The notes under the pieces are model-generated. The model had not been told where the DNA came from, made no database searches, and saw only the letters and a list, made by a program, of their open reading frames with translations. From contig NZ_JAHWGL010000001.1 of assembly GCF_019334315.1 (NCBI RefSeq), forward strand, positions 124,001-188,000: a stretch of DNA of 64,000 nt. The letters are read 5' to 3'. Positions 1-8,990 of this stretch are shown one piece after another (the stretch's first letter is position 1; each line of letters begins with the position of its first letter). This DNA comes from Hymenobacter profundi. Lineage in GTDB: Bacteria > Bacteroidota > Bacteroidia > Cytophagales > Hymenobacteraceae. The position numbers and the translations under genes were made by a program.

Positions 1-1
1 C

Positions 2-286
2 GACCCCCACGGCGACCCGATTCCGAGCGAGGATGGCGCCGTGCAGCGCCCCCGCAGCCGCCTAGTAGCCGACCTCACACCCGGCGAGCACGGCACCGTG
101 GTAGCCGTGAAAGACACCTCACCTGCTTTCCTGCGTTACCTAGATAAGGTAGGCCTGAGCCTGGGCGCGCAGCTTGAAGTACTGGATAAGGTAGACTTTG
201 ATAATTCGCTTGAAATCAGGGTTAACCAACAGCAAAAAGCATTGATTTCGGCGGAAGTAAGCCGCAATCTGATGGTGACGCAGTAG
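2..286 (+). CDS. Metal-dependent transcriptional regulator (DtxR/MntR family), C-terminal part
   Basis: The reading frame is open from base 2, so the gene enters from the left edge and only its last 94 or so codons are here. The first residues read DPHGDPIPSEDG, the conserved stretch of DtxR/MntR dimerisation domains that ends in the metal-binding region. The remainder (from about base 65) is a FeoA/SH3-like domain with the typical pattern G-T-V-V ... G-L-x-L-G. By family such proteins sense Mn(II) or Fe(II) and repress metal uptake genes. The DNA-binding half is outside the window, so the metal and targets cannot be told. The GTG at base 41 is internal and is not the start. Confidence 0.85.
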   Translation, partial: DPHGDPIPSEDGAVQRPRSRLVADLTPGEHGTVVAVKDTSPAFLRYLDKVGLSLGAQLEVLDKVDFDNSLEIRVNQQQKALISAEVSRNLMVTQ

Positions 287-389
287 GGGCAGTGCCCCCT
301 TCTACCCTGTCTGGCGGCACGCTGCCTCCACAATCCGTGTTAGGGTAACATACGTATTTTTACGACCGAATTAGCTTAGATTTTTCTCC

Positions 390-1781
390 GTGGCTGCTTT
401 CCTTCCCCCTACCCTTTCTGATACCATCATTGCCCTGTCGACGCCGCCGGGCGCGGGCGCCATTGCGGTGCTGCGCCTCTCTGGTCCGTCGGCCATTGGC
501 ATTACGGACCTAGTGTTTCACGGCCATCAGCTGTCCGACCAGCGCGGCCACACGATGCACTATGGCACCATCCGCGACGAGGGTAGAATTATTGACGAGG
601 TGGTGGTGTCGTTGTTTCGAGGACCGCGCTCCTACACCCGCGAGGATGTGGTGGAAATCAGCTGCCACGGCTCCAACTACATTGTGCAGCAGTTGCTGAT
701 GCTGCTGGTGCGCTGCGGCGCCCGGCTAGCCGAGCCCGGCGAGTTCACCAAGCGGGCTTTTCTGCGTGGTGCCCTCGATCTGGCCCAGGCCGAAGCCGTG
801 GCTGACCTCATTGCGGCCGACTCAGCCTTGTCGCACCAGGTAGCTATGCAGCAGATGCGCGGCGGCTTCTCGCGTGAGCTGCGCGACTTGCGGGCGCGGC
901 TGGTGCAGTTTGCCTCGTTGCTGGAACTGGAGCTGGACTTTGGCGAAGAGGACGTAGAATTTGCCGACCGCACCGGTTTGGTGGCATTGAGCCAGGAAGT
1001 GCAGACGCTGGTGCGCAAGCTGCTGCGCTCGTTTGAGCTAGGCAACGTCATCAAAAACGGCGTAACCACCGTTATTGCCGGCCGTCCCAACGCGGGCAAG
1101 TCTACCCTCCTGAATGCCCTACTGCACGAGGAGCGCGCCATCGTATCGGCCATTGCCGGTACCACTCGCGACCTGATTGAGGATGAGGTAAGCATCGACG
1201 GCATCCGCTTCCGCTTTGTGGATACGGCCGGCCTGCGCGACACCACCGACGTGGTGGAATCCATTGGGGTAGAGCGCACTCGCCAGCGCGTATTGCAAGC
1301 GGCCGTTGTGTTGTATCTATTTGATATTACGAGCACTTCACCCGCGCAACTTGAAGCAGAGATTGAGGACCTGCGCCTACCCACCGGCGTGCCGGTAGTG
1401 GCCGTGGGCAACAAGCTCGACGTGGCTTCCGACGACGAAATCAGCACCTTCAGCGCCCGTCCCGATACCGTGCTTATTGCCGCCTCCCGCGGCGACGGTC
1501 TCGACGAGCTCCAAACGGCTTTGCTCGAGCACGTCCGCGGCGCCGGCCTCGACCGCACCGGCAGCAGCACCATCGTCACCAACCTGCGCCACGCCCGCAG
1601 CCTCGAAGCCACCATCGTGGCCCTTGATGCGGTGCTGGTAGGCCTTGCCACCGGCGCCGGTACCGAGCTGGTTGCCGCCGACCTGCGCCAGGCCCTAGCT
1701 GCGCTGGGCGAAATCACCGGTGAGATTTCCAACGACGACCTGCTGACCAGCATCTTCACGCAGTTTTGTATCGGGAAGTAG
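390..1781 (+). CDS. mnmE: tRNA uridine-5-carboxymethylaminomethyl(34) synthesis GTPase MnmE
   Basis: This 463-residue protein has the full MnmE architecture: an N-terminal formyl-THF-binding domain (about 1-120, with RAFLRGALDLAQAEAVADLI), a helical domain and an inserted Ras-like G domain. The P loop is GRPNAGKST at 231-239 and G3 is DTAGLRDT. The C terminus is the invariant FCIGK, whose Cys is needed for catalysis. With MnmG it modifies the wobble uridine of certain tRNAs in the cytoplasm. The start is GTG at 390; no in-frame ATG lies nearby upstream and no Shine-Dalgarno is visible, as usual in Bacteroidota. The stop lies 4 bases from the convergent gene's stop. Confidence 0.97.
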   Translation: MAAFLPPTLSDTIIALSTPPGAGAIAVLRLSGPSAIGITDLVFHGHQLSDQRGHTMHYGTIRDEGRIIDEVVVSLFRGPRSYTREDVVEISCHGSNYIVQQLLMLLVRCGARLAEPGEFTKRAFLRGALDLAQAEAVADLIAADSALSHQVAMQQMRGGFSRELRDLRARLVQFASLLELELDFGEEDVEFADRTGLVALSQEVQTLVRKLLRSFELGNVIKNGVTTVIAGRPNAGKSTLLNALLHEERAIVSAIAGTTRDLIEDEVSIDGIRFRFVDTAGLRDTTDVVESIGVERTRQRVLQAAVVLYLFDITSTSPAQLEAEIEDLRLPTGVPVVAVGNKLDVASDDEISTFSARPDTVLIAASRGDGLDELQTALLEHVRGAGLDRTGSSTIVTNLRHARSLEATIVALDAVLVGLATGAGTELVAADLRQALAALGEITGEISNDDLLTSIFTQFCIGK

Positions 1782-1785
1782 TGGC

Positions 1786-2667
1786 CTACGCCAGTTTGCC
1801 TTTTCCAAGGCAAGCGGCGTCGTGTAGTTCAATCACTTGTGCGGCGTCTGGGCACACCTGGCCGCTTCCATATTCACCTACCCACTCACACACGGAGTAA
1901 ACAGCGCTGCGGTCTGCGTACTCCTGTTCCCATTCTCGTTGCTCTTGCTGCTGCGCGGGCGTGTCGTAGGGGAACACCAACCGGGGACGCTGCCACCCCA
2001 CGCGCCAAGGCTTCGGACTAAGCCGGGCACGGTAGCAATGCTGTTTCTGACACAGGCGCACGTACGTAGCATCGGTGCGGAACGCGGTGAAGACGGCTTG
2101 TGCGGCGGCAGTGTCAGGAGTCAGGAGCTGATGGGTGACCAACAGCCGGAACCCCAACCGGGTGCGGTACACCCGAAAATTCCAGTCGGGGTGCTGGTGC
2201 AGCCAAGCCGTGAGGCGCAGTTGCAGCGACTCATCCAAGTCGCGGTATACTGGGGCTGGCGGCGGACTGAAAAGCCGTCGAAAAAACTCGGCTACGCTGA
2301 GTGGTGGCGGTGTTGGATAAATTCGCTCCCGTAGGTCTACTGCATCTATATCCAGAAACATAACGGCCAGCGTATTCAGCACGATGCTTCCGTAGTGGTT
2401 GCGCGTGAGGGCTCCTACTAATTCGCCCTGCTTGCTGTGTAGGCGCTGTATCAGCTCTTCCCGGAGCGGAGCGCTACCCGTAGGGTATTCGGCCAGCGCC
2501 TGGTTGGCCAGCAGACGGGCATGGCGCGTATGCAGGAGCTGCCCAACGGCCTGTTTAGCCGCTGCATCACTGTCGTCGCTGCCGGCGTATGCCGTGAGGT
2601 GGTAGGGCAAACCCACCGCATCGGCACAATCGAGGGTGGCGCGTGCCCAATAAGAGTATACTTGCAT
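1786..2667 (-). CDS. Conserved hypothetical protein with a FLDID motif
   Basis: This 293-residue soluble protein starts MQVYSYWARATLD and has no signal peptide or membrane segment. I recall similar proteins in cyanobacteria and Bacteroidota with the same opening. Recognisable blocks are an acidic hydrophobic motif MFLDIDAVDLRER (about 103-115), a central FRVYRTRLGFRLLVTH block, RLCQKQHCYRARLSPKPWR, and a late YSVCEWV. The DxD on a predicted strand followed by basic-aromatic strands could suggest a nucleotidyltransferase-type or primase-like fold, but this is speculation. The coding strand was chosen because the opposite-strand ORFs in this stretch have no coherent composition. It converges on mnmE and is divergent from the next gene. 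Confidence 0.8.
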   Translation of the reverse strand: MQVYSYWARATLDCADAVGLPYHLTAYAGSDDSDAAAKQAVGQLLHTRHARLLANQALAEYPTGSAPLREELIQRLHSKQGELVGALTRNHYGSIVLNTLAVMFLDIDAVDLRERIYPTPPPLSVAEFFRRLFSPPPAPVYRDLDESLQLRLTAWLHQHPDWNFRVYRTRLGFRLLVTHQLLTPDTAAAQAVFTAFRTDATYVRLCQKQHCYRARLSPKPWRVGWQRPRLVFPYDTPAQQQEQREWEQEYADRSAVYSVCEWVGEYGSGQVCPDAAQVIELHDAACLGKGKLA

Positions 2668-2755
2668 TTGAAAACGAGGTGAGCCGCCAAGATAACCTAC
2701 CCAGCCTCATCCTGCCGCTTTCCGTTGACCCTTTTATCACGCATTCCGCCTACCT

Positions 2756-3391
2756 ATGCTTTCTACCCTAAATCCAACTGCCCTACCTGATATAGACGCT
2801 CTACGCCGCTTGTGCCAGTCGCTGGCGGTGCTGGATGCCGTTAATGCTCCGGAGCCTGAGTATCGGTATTACACCTACAACCCGGCGTGGGATGAAAGTG
2901 AGGAGTTATTTGAAATGGCTGATGGCGAAGGCGACCAGATGCTGGTGCTATTCCGACCGGAAGGCTGCGTCATCAACGGTTTCCTTGCCGACTACGACCA
3001 ACCCGACAAAGCACAGGTGACCCGCGGCCTACCCGATGCGTTTGATGAGTTCATGTTTGGGGAGCCGGTCAACTCTATTGGCACCACGTTTTGCCTGTGG
3101 TACACGCCTGCGCACGGCTGGCAAACCGGCGTAGTAGAAAACGAAGACGATGGCTCCGAGGAGCTATTATTCATCTTCGACCAACAACCTGCTACCTACA
3201 CCGAGTGGGCCACCGAGTACTACCTCGACGAAACCGACCGGCAGCCCATTGCTGCTGACGCCGTAGCGGCCATTTATCGTCATGAATCACTCACAAAAGA
3301 CACGGCTCTAGCTATCAACAGCGAACTAGAAGACTGGGCCGAGCTAGAGGCAGACCTACAAGGCATCGGCTACCCCTACAACTTTAGGTAG
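2756..3391 (+). CDS. Hypothetical acidic protein
   Basis: This 211-residue protein has no signal peptide or membrane segment and is very acidic and aromatic (Y, W, E and D rich). Blocks include EYRYYTYNPAWDESEELFEM, a strand-rich centre GTTFCLWYTPAHGWQTGV and a C-terminal helix rich in E and L that ends GYPYNFR. The composition resembles small cytoplasmic SUKH/immunity-like proteins, but I cannot assign it to a family. It is transcribed divergently from the 1786-2667 gene with an 88-bp gap. The ATG is preceded by no Shine-Dalgarno. Codon use matches the window, so it is a resident gene rather than a recent arrival. Confidence 0.7.
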   Translation: MLSTLNPTALPDIDALRRLCQSLAVLDAVNAPEPEYRYYTYNPAWDESEELFEMADGEGDQMLVLFRPEGCVINGFLADYDQPDKAQVTRGLPDAFDEFMFGEPVNSIGTTFCLWYTPAHGWQTGVVENEDDGSEELLFIFDQQPATYTEWATEYYLDETDRQPIAADAVAAIYRHESLTKDTALAINSELEDWAELEADLQGIGYPYNFR

Positions 3392-3396
3392 GCACT

Positions 3397-3492
3397 AAAG
3401 CTGTTTAGGTCTCTAACTGTCAGCTTGATCTGGCGTCCGTTTGCTGAATCGTAATGGTCAGAATGATCTAAAATGACCTGTTAAACAGCTTT
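3397..3492. repeat. Inverted repeat AAAGCTGTTTA / TAAACAGCTTT
   Basis: Arms 3397-3407 and 3482-3492 are perfect 11-base complements. Just inside them GGTC and GACC can pair further after small mismatches. The repeat lies between the hypothetical gene and the AraC gene, and the right arm is about 35 bases upstream of the regulator's ATG. It could be an operator or a worn intergenic repeat. Confidence 0.5.
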
Positions 3493-3527
3493 GCTATCTA
3501 CCTGTTTCACGGTATACCTTGCTCCTT

Positions 3528-4406
3528 ATGGCGGCCTTCACTACCCATGTCTACACCTCCGAGCTATACGACCGTCCGGCCCTGACAACCACTCAGGCGC
3601 TGGACTGGCCGGGGGTGCGGCTTGAGCGCTATCAGCTGGACGCAATGACCCTACCCGCGCACTACCACGAGCAACACCTCCTACTCGTGCACCAGGGGGA
3701 GCAGCCGGTAGTAGCCAGCAGGCGCACTGGCGCGCATGTGGAGGCTGACCAGTTTCGTCGGGGAGATGTCGGTCTATACCCACAGGGAGAGTATGGTCCG
3801 TTTGGGTGGGATGGCCCCGCGGACATCATTCATGTGCACTTGGATGCGCAGGCTCTGGAAACACGCGCCCGCCGCGATTTGGACCTCGCGTACTTCGCTT
3901 TGCGCGAGCGGTTTCGCAGCGAGGACGGACTATTGGCGCAAGTAGGCCAGCAGTTGCTTGCGGCGGCTGGGCGGGCGCATACCCTGGGTCAGCTTTATGC
4001 TGAGTCGTTGGTCACGGCCCTCTCCTACCATTTGATTGAGCACCACGCTACCTTTGAGCGTCGCCTACCGGGGCAGACCCAGGGCCGCCTACCCACGGCA
4101 GTTCTGACGCGCATAGACGCGTATCTGGAGGCGCACGCGGAGATACCCATCACGCTGGAAGCGCTGGCTGACTTAGCCAATTTGAGTGTCTTTCACTTCG
4201 CCCGCCGCTTCAAGCACACCACTGGCCGCTCGCCCTACCAGTACGTGCTGGATTGGAAAATCCGACAAGCCCGCGCCCTGCTGCGGGCCGGCGAGCTGCC
4301 CGTGGCGGCTATTGGCGACGCGCTGGGCTTTGCCTCGCCGGCGCATTTTGCGGCTGCCTTTAAGCGGGCCACGGGTCAGAGTCCGCGTGCGTTTCAGCAG
4401 GGCTAG
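3528..4406 (+). CDS. AraC family transcriptional regulator
   Basis: This 292-residue protein has an N-terminal cupin-like sensor half (HYHEQHLLLVHQG around 45-57) and a C-terminal AraC/XylS double helix-turn-helix. In the latter, LEALADLANLSVFHFARRFKHTTGRSPYQYV and the second helix pair AIGDALGFASPAHFAAAFKRATGQSPRAFQQ are plain. I take the ATG at 3528 rather than a TTG at 3519. AraC proteins usually activate neighbouring genes in response to a small molecule. Here the next two genes, on the same strand, encode a reductase and a hydrolase, so they are the likely targets. The ligand is unknown. Confidence 0.92.
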   Translation: MAAFTTHVYTSELYDRPALTTTQALDWPGVRLERYQLDAMTLPAHYHEQHLLLVHQGEQPVVASRRTGAHVEADQFRRGDVGLYPQGEYGPFGWDGPADIIHVHLDAQALETRARRDLDLAYFALRERFRSEDGLLAQVGQQLLAAAGRAHTLGQLYAESLVTALSYHLIEHHATFERRLPGQTQGRLPTAVLTRIDAYLEAHAEIPITLEALADLANLSVFHFARRFKHTTGRSPYQYVLDWKIRQARALLRAGELPVAAIGDALGFASPAHFAAAFKRATGQSPRAFQQG

Positions 4407-4539
4407 GCTAGCCGCACAAGCGCAAGAATGTGTAAGTAAAGCGCAAGAATCAGGCGTTGGGCCGAGAGAGGGTTGAGGACCTTTGGGGTAGTTAAAGTGG
4501 CCGCGGCAAAGCGGCTGTTTCTTCCTCTTCCCTCTTTCT

Positions 4540-5424
4540 ATGAATCCTCTACTTGTAGTGGCCGGCGCGACGGGTAACCTTGGCAGCCGTATTGTAAATG
4601 CCCTGCAGCAGCGTGGTGCACATGTGCGGGTGCTGGTGCGCCCCGAAACCAATTCCACCAAAGTTGACAGCCTAACCCAGCAGGGCATCGAGGTGCGCCG
4701 CGTCGACTTTGCGGACCTCCCTACCCTCACCCAAGCCTGCACTGGGGCCGACTGCGTGGTGTCGGTGCTGGCGGGTTTGCGAGAAGTCATTGTGGAAGCG
4801 CAAACCCAGCTGCTTCAGGCAGCCGTAGCAGCCGACGTGCCTCGTTTCATTCCCTCTGATTTTTGCAGCGACTACACCCAGCAGGCTCCCGGCGCGAACC
4901 GCAATTTTGATCTGCGGCGCGAGTTTCAGAGCCGCCTCGACCAAGCCCCTATCGCCGCTACGTCTATCCTCAACGGGGCCTTCGCTGAAGTACTGACCTA
5001 CAACATTCCCCTGTTCGACTTTCGGCAGCAGCAGGTTGGCTATTGGGAAGATGCCGACTGGCACATCGACTTTACGACGATGGATGACACGGCCGCTTTC
5101 ACAGCCGCCGCCGCGCTGGATCCCACTACGCCCCGTTTTCTGCGCATCGCCAGCTTTCAGCCCAGCCCCCGCGAGCTGGTTACCCTCGCCCAGCAGGCCG
5201 GTCGGGGAAATTTCACCCTAACACAGCTAGGCTCTCGGGCTGATTTAGCTGCGGCCATTCAGCACGTGCGGGCGGCCAACCCCGCCGGCGAGCAGCAGCT
5301 ATACGCCGACTGGCAGCAAATGCAGTACCTGCTCAGCATGTTCAGTGTGCAGAACCACCTCCTCGACAACGCCCGCTATCCAGACCTCACCTGGACCTCT
5401 CCCCTTACCTTCTTAACGAACTGA
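4540..5424 (+). CDS. NmrA-like NAD(P)-binding reductase (isoflavone-reductase type)
   Basis: This 294-residue atypical short-chain dehydrogenase opens with a Rossmann motif GATGNLGSR at 9-17. An Arg-rich turn after strand 2 (VRVLVRPET) suggests NADP(H). FIPSDFCSDY near 105-115 is the substrate-side loop typical of the NmrA/isoflavone reductase group. Such enzymes reduce aromatic or phenylpropanoid-like compounds or act as redox sensors; the substrate cannot be read from sequence. It is followed after 4 bases by an alpha/beta hydrolase and preceded by an AraC regulator, suggesting a small inducible catabolic or detoxification operon. Confidence 0.88.
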   Translation: MNPLLVVAGATGNLGSRIVNALQQRGAHVRVLVRPETNSTKVDSLTQQGIEVRRVDFADLPTLTQACTGADCVVSVLAGLREVIVEAQTQLLQAAVAADVPRFIPSDFCSDYTQQAPGANRNFDLRREFQSRLDQAPIAATSILNGAFAEVLTYNIPLFDFRQQQVGYWEDADWHIDFTTMDDTAAFTAAAALDPTTPRFLRIASFQPSPRELVTLAQQAGRGNFTLTQLGSRADLAAAIQHVRAANPAGEQQLYADWQQMQYLLSMFSVQNHLLDNARYPDLTWTSPLTFLTN

Positions 5425-5428
5425 TTTT

Positions 5429-6364
5429 ATGCAACCTGACACCTCTTCTACCCTAGGTGCTTACTCCGACGAGGCACTGATTCAGCGCTTGCCCGGCTTT
5501 ACCAACCACTACGCAACCGTGAACGGGGTGCGGCTTCATTATGTGGAGGGTGGCAGTGGTCCGGCCCTTATCTGCCTGCCGGGCTGGCCGCAAACCTGGT
5601 ACTCCTACCACCCCATTGCCGCCGAGCTAGCCCAACACTACCGGGTCATCATCGTGGACATTCGCGGCATGGGCAGCTCCGGGAAGCCTGCCACCGGCTA
5701 CGACAAAAAGACGATGGCGCAGGATATCTACGCTCTCCTGCGCCACCTGAACATAGAAAAAGCCTCCCTACTCGGCCACGATATCGGCGGCATGGTTGCC
5801 AGCAGCTTCGGCTTTAACTACCCGCAGGCAACGGAAAAACTTATTCTGGCCGATGGCGCCCATCCCAGCGAAGGCATGCGGCAGATGCCGCTGCTACCGG
5901 CTCCCGGCGCTTTCAACGATAAAATGGATGGGCAGCAGCCCTACGTTTGGTGGATGGCCTTCAACCAGGTGAAAGAGCTGCCCGAACAGCTTCTGGCCGG
6001 ACGTTTCCACTACCTGCTAGACTACCTTTTCCGCTACGTGATGTTGGACGAGCGGCAAATGTCGGCCTTTGATCGGGAGGTGTATGCGGCCGTGTATAAC
6101 CAGCCCGAAAACATTCGGGCTGCCAATGCCTGGTACCAGGCGCTAAACCAGGATATTGCCGACGCCAACACCTACGAGCGCCTCACGATGCCGGTGCTGG
6201 GTATCGGCAGCAACGTATCATTCAACTACTTGCAAATGAGCTTACCATACATGGCCGAAAACGTGGAAGTGGTGGGCATTCTGGACAGCGGCCACTACAT
6301 GTATGAGGAAAAGCCAGCGCAGGTAGTAGACGCCGTGTTACGCTTCCTGAAACACGCTGGTTAA
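5429..6364 (+). CDS. Alpha/beta hydrolase with Asp nucleophile (epoxide hydrolase/haloalkane dehalogenase-like)
   Basis: This 311-residue protein has the nucleophile elbow GHDIGG with Asp118 rather than Ser, the mark of epoxide hydrolases and haloalkane dehalogenases. The oxyanion-hole turn is LPGWPQTW (51-58, a variant of HGxP), and a catalytic His lies in DSGHYMYEEKP near the C terminus. It probably opens an epoxide or removes a halide or ester group in the cytoplasm. The ATG comes 4 bases after the reductase stop, so the two are almost surely co-transcribed under the AraC gene just upstream. The substrate is not determinable. Confidence 0.9.
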   Translation: MQPDTSSTLGAYSDEALIQRLPGFTNHYATVNGVRLHYVEGGSGPALICLPGWPQTWYSYHPIAAELAQHYRVIIVDIRGMGSSGKPATGYDKKTMAQDIYALLRHLNIEKASLLGHDIGGMVASSFGFNYPQATEKLILADGAHPSEGMRQMPLLPAPGAFNDKMDGQQPYVWWMAFNQVKELPEQLLAGRFHYLLDYLFRYVMLDERQMSAFDREVYAAVYNQPENIRAANAWYQALNQDIADANTYERLTMPVLGIGSNVSFNYLQMSLPYMAENVEVVGILDSGHYMYEEKPAQVVDAVLRFLKHAG

Positions 6365-6386
6365 GATCTTTGGATCTTTTACTACT

Positions 6387-6460
6387 GGCGCGAGTTTAGC
6401 GCAGCGTAACTCGTGCCCGCTAAGACGTGGAGGCTGCGCCTCCATTGCCGCGCTAGCGGC
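6387..6460. repeat. Cluster of three short palindromes
   Basis: Three consecutive hairpins occur: GGCGCGAGTT/AACTCGTGCC around the loop at 6397-6407, GGAGGC-TGC-GCCTCC at 6429-6443, and GCCGC-GCTA-GCGGC at 6447-6460. They sit between the convergent hydrolase and glpF genes and just before the larger 6507-6618 palindrome. They look like intergenic palindromic repeats rather than a simple terminator, since no T-run follows. Confidence 0.6.
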
Positions 6461-6506
6461 AAGCCGGAGCCGCACCGCCAAACAAACTGCTTGAATTAGC
6501 AAAAGC

Positions 6507-6618
6507 GCTATTGGAAATGGTGTAGAGACGCATACTTGCGTCTCGTCGTTGAACGGTTTAGGCGACAGACGTTCAACGACGAGACGCAAGTATGCGTCTC
6601 TACACCATTTCCAATAGC
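6507..6618. repeat. Perfect 49-bp inverted repeat with nested palindrome
   Basis: Arms 6507-6555 and 6570-6618 are perfect reverse complements over 49 bases around a 14-base loop. Each arm itself contains a palindrome (GAGACGCA-TACT-TGCGTCTC), so the element could fold as one long hairpin or as two hairpins. It ends 16 bases beyond the 3' end of the minus-strand glpF gene and lies between convergent genes, so it may act as a bidirectional terminator or be a non-autonomous mobile repeat. Confidence 0.85.
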
Positions 6619-6633
6619 CAAATACCTTACCAC

Positions 6634-7362
6634 CTACCCCAGCCACCCATACAGCACAGCAGCCAGCACCGCTCCGATGAATGGCCCTACCACCGGAATC
6701 CAGGCATAGGACCACTCGCTAGAGCCTTTGCCCTTGATGGGTAGCAGGGCGTGCGCGATGCGGGGTCCCAGGTCGCGGGCCGGGTTGATGGCGTAGCCCG
6801 TAGTACCGCCCAGGCCCAGCCCCACTACCCACACCAGCAGCGCCACCGGCAATGCCCCTACCGAGCCCAACCCAATGGGCGTATGGGTAGGCGTGATTTC
6901 ACCACCTACAATGTAGAAGATGGTGAGCACCAGCACCAATGTACCTAGGATTTCGCTGCACAGGTTGCTGACGTGGTTGCGAATGGCCGGGCCAGTGGCA
7001 AACACCGCCAGCTTGGCCAGCGGGTCGGGCGTACGGTCGAAGTGGTCTTTGTACATCACCCATACCAACGTGTTACCCACAAAGGCGCCTGCCAACTGTG
7101 CCCCGACGTAGGGCAGCACCTGCGACCAGCCAAACTTACCAGCTACGGCCAAGCCCAGCGTCACGGCGGGGTTCAGGTGGGCACCGCTGCTGGGGCCGGC
7201 AATCACTACCCCTACAAATACCGCCAGGGCCCAGGCCGTGCTAATAACTATCCAGCCGCTGTTGTGGCCTTTCGTGTCGTTCAGCACCACGTTGGCCACT
7301 GCCCCATTGCCGAGTAGAAGCAGCACAGCGGTTCCCACAAACTCTGCTACGAAAGGGCTCAT
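6634..7362 (-). CDS. glpF: Glycerol uptake facilitator (MIP/aquaglyceroporin family)
   Basis: This channel of about 242 residues has six transmembrane segments and two half-helix NPA motifs, HLNPAVTLG and AINPARDLG. The Asp after the second NPAR is characteristic of glycerol-conducting GlpF-type channels rather than water-only aquaporins. It would let glycerol diffuse across the inner membrane. The true start is the ATG at 7362 (MSPFVAEF). A longer frame exists upstream, but it would run through glpK sequence. The ATG overlaps the glpK stop as ATGA, which implies translational coupling: the kinase traps the glycerol that the channel admits. Confidence 0.95.
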   Translation of the reverse strand: MSPFVAEFVGTAVLLLLGNGAVANVVLNDTKGHNSGWIVISTAWALAVFVGVVIAGPSSGAHLNPAVTLGLAVAGKFGWSQVLPYVGAQLAGAFVGNTLVWVMYKDHFDRTPDPLAKLAVFATGPAIRNHVSNLCSEILGTLVLVLTIFYIVGGEITPTHTPIGLGSVGALPVALLVWVVGLGLGGTTGYAINPARDLGPRIAHALLPIKGKGSSEWSYAWIPVVGPFIGAVLAAVLYGWLG

Positions 7363-8897
7363 TTGGCGGTGGTTTCTGGTGTGGCCTCTGTTTTCACGGG
7401 ATGCGCGCCCTCCGACCACACTTGCAGGGCCTGCACGGCCCGGTTCCAGTTGGCAATACCGTCCTCAATGGTAGCGCGGTTGGGCTTGGGCGTATACGAA
7501 GTATCGGCCTGCCCCAACGCTTTTATCTCCTCTACGCTTTGCCAGTACCCCACGGCCAGCCCGGCCAGGTAGGCGGCGCCCAGGGCGGTGGTTTCGGCCA
7601 TGCGGGGGCGCACTACGCTTGTGTTCAGCACATCGGCCAGAAACTGCATGAGTAGCTCGTTGCTGGTGGCGCCGCCATCTACGCGCAGCGCAGTAATGGG
7701 CAGCTCCGCATCGGCCTGCATGGCTTGTAGCACATCCATTGTCTGGTAGGCAATGGCCTCCACAGCGGCGCGGGCTACGTGTGCCGCCTTCGTGGCCCGG
7801 CTCATTCCGAAGATGACGCCCCGTGCGTAGGGGTCCCAGTAGGGCGCGCCCAGCCCGGCAAATGCCGGCACGAAATACACGCCATCGGTGCTACTCACTT
7901 GGCGGGCCAGTTGCTCTACCTCAGCTGAGGTTTTGATGATGCCCAGGTTGTCGCGCAGCCATTGCACCACGGCGCCGGCAATGAAAATACTACCCTCCAG
8001 CGCATACTGCACCTGCCCGTTTATTTGCCAGGCCACCGTAGTGAGTAGGTTGTTTTGCGACGCCTTGGGCTCCGTACCGATGTTCATTAGCATGAAGCAG
8101 CCGGTGCCGTAGGTGCTTTTCACCATGCCCGGCGCGGTGCACAACTGCCCAAACAGCGCGGCCTGCTGGTCGCCGGCAATGCCAGCAATGGGAATCTTAG
8201 AGGCAAAAATGGTGGTCTTGGTTTCGCCGTACACCTCGCTCGACTGCCGCACCTCGGGCAACATGCTGCGCGGAATATCGAACAGCGCCAGCAGCTCGTC
8301 GTCCCAGGCCAGGGAGTGGATGTTGAACAACATGGTGCGCGAGGCGTTGGTAACGTCCGTGACGTGCAGTTCACCTTGGGTGAAGTTCCAGATCAGCCAG
8401 CTATCCACCGTACCGAAGGCTAGCTTGCCGGCCTCCGCCTTTTTACGGGCGCCCTTCACGTTATCGAGAATCCAGCCCACTTTGCTGGCCGAGAAATAGG
8501 CATCCAGCAATAAACCGGTTTTCGAGCGAATCAGGTCTTCCCTACCCTCCGCGCGCAGTTCATCGCAGTAGGCAGCCGTGCGCCGGTCTTGCCATACAAT
8601 GGCGTTGTAAACCGGCTTGCCGGTTTTGCGGTTCCAGACCACCACCGTTTCGCGCTGGTTGGTGATGCCGAGTGCCGCGATGCTCTTGCCATTCTGCCCT
8701 GCCTTCACGGTAGCCTCCGCCGCCACGCCCGCCTGCGTCGACCAGATTTCCAACGGGTCGTGCTCCACCCAGCCCGGCTTCGGAAAGATCTGCGTGAACT
8801 CCTTCTGCGCCTGCGACACAATGTGACCTTTCTGGTCGAAAAGAATAGCGCGGGAGCTGGTTGTGCCTTGGTCGAGTGAGAGAATGTATTGCTGCAT
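7359..8897 (-). CDS. glpK: Glycerol kinase
   Basis: This 512-residue FGGY-family kinase opens with the phosphate-binding DQGTTSSRA. It has substrate motifs QTNRE-like (ITNQRET) and [10 protein letters not shown], and the C-terminal ATP-binding block [20 protein letters not shown]. It converts glycerol and ATP to sn-glycerol 3-phosphate in the cytoplasm, the committing step before GlpD. It lies downstream of glpD on the same strand, separated by about 200 bases that include a palindromic repeat, and overlaps glpF by 4 bases. The last 20 or so residues ([17 protein letters not shown]) are a polar tail beyond the conserved core. Confidence 0.97.
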   Translation of the reverse strand: MQQYILSLDQGTTSSRAILFDQKGHIVSQAQKEFTQIFPKPGWVEHDPLEIWSTQAGVAAEATVKAGQNGKSIAALGITNQRETVVVWNRKTGKPVYNAIVWQDRRTAAYCDELRAEGREDLIRSKTGLLLDAYFSASKVGWILDNVKGARKKAEAGKLAFGTVDSWLIWNFTQGELHVTDVTNASRTMLFNIHSLAWDDELLALFDIPRSMLPEVRQSSEVYGETKTTIFASKIPIAGIAGDQQAALFGQLCTAPGMVKSTYGTGCFMLMNIGTEPKASQNNLLTTVAWQINGQVQYALEGSIFIAGAVVQWLRDNLGIIKTSAEVEQLARQVSSTDGVYFVPAFAGLGAPYWDPYARGVIFGMSRATKAAHVARAAVEAIAYQTMDVLQAMQADAELPITALRVDGGATSNELLMQFLADVLNTSVVRPRMAETTALGAAYLAGLAVGYWQSVEEIKALGQADTSYTPKPNRATIEDGIANWNRAVQALQVWSEGAHPVKTEATPETTAK

Positions 8898-8990
8898 AGG
8901 GGAATTTATTGGATGGCAGGAAGTTGCGGAAAATTGCGGGTTTTAACACGTCTAATAAGATAGAGACGACAGCCAACTACACCGATAGGG

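Noticed and set aside
677..1813. 378-codon minus-strand ORF across mnmE
   Set aside because: It is antisense to a certain mnmE gene and its product is Ser/Arg-rich with no domain; it arises from GC-rich codon bias.
1837..2334. 165-codon plus-strand ORF opposite the 1786-2667 gene
   Set aside because: The minus-strand product matches a conserved protein I recognise, while this one has no coherent composition.
6507..6618. CRISPR-like repeats
   Set aside because: The element is a single inverted repeat; there are no regularly spaced direct repeats or cas genes anywhere in the window.
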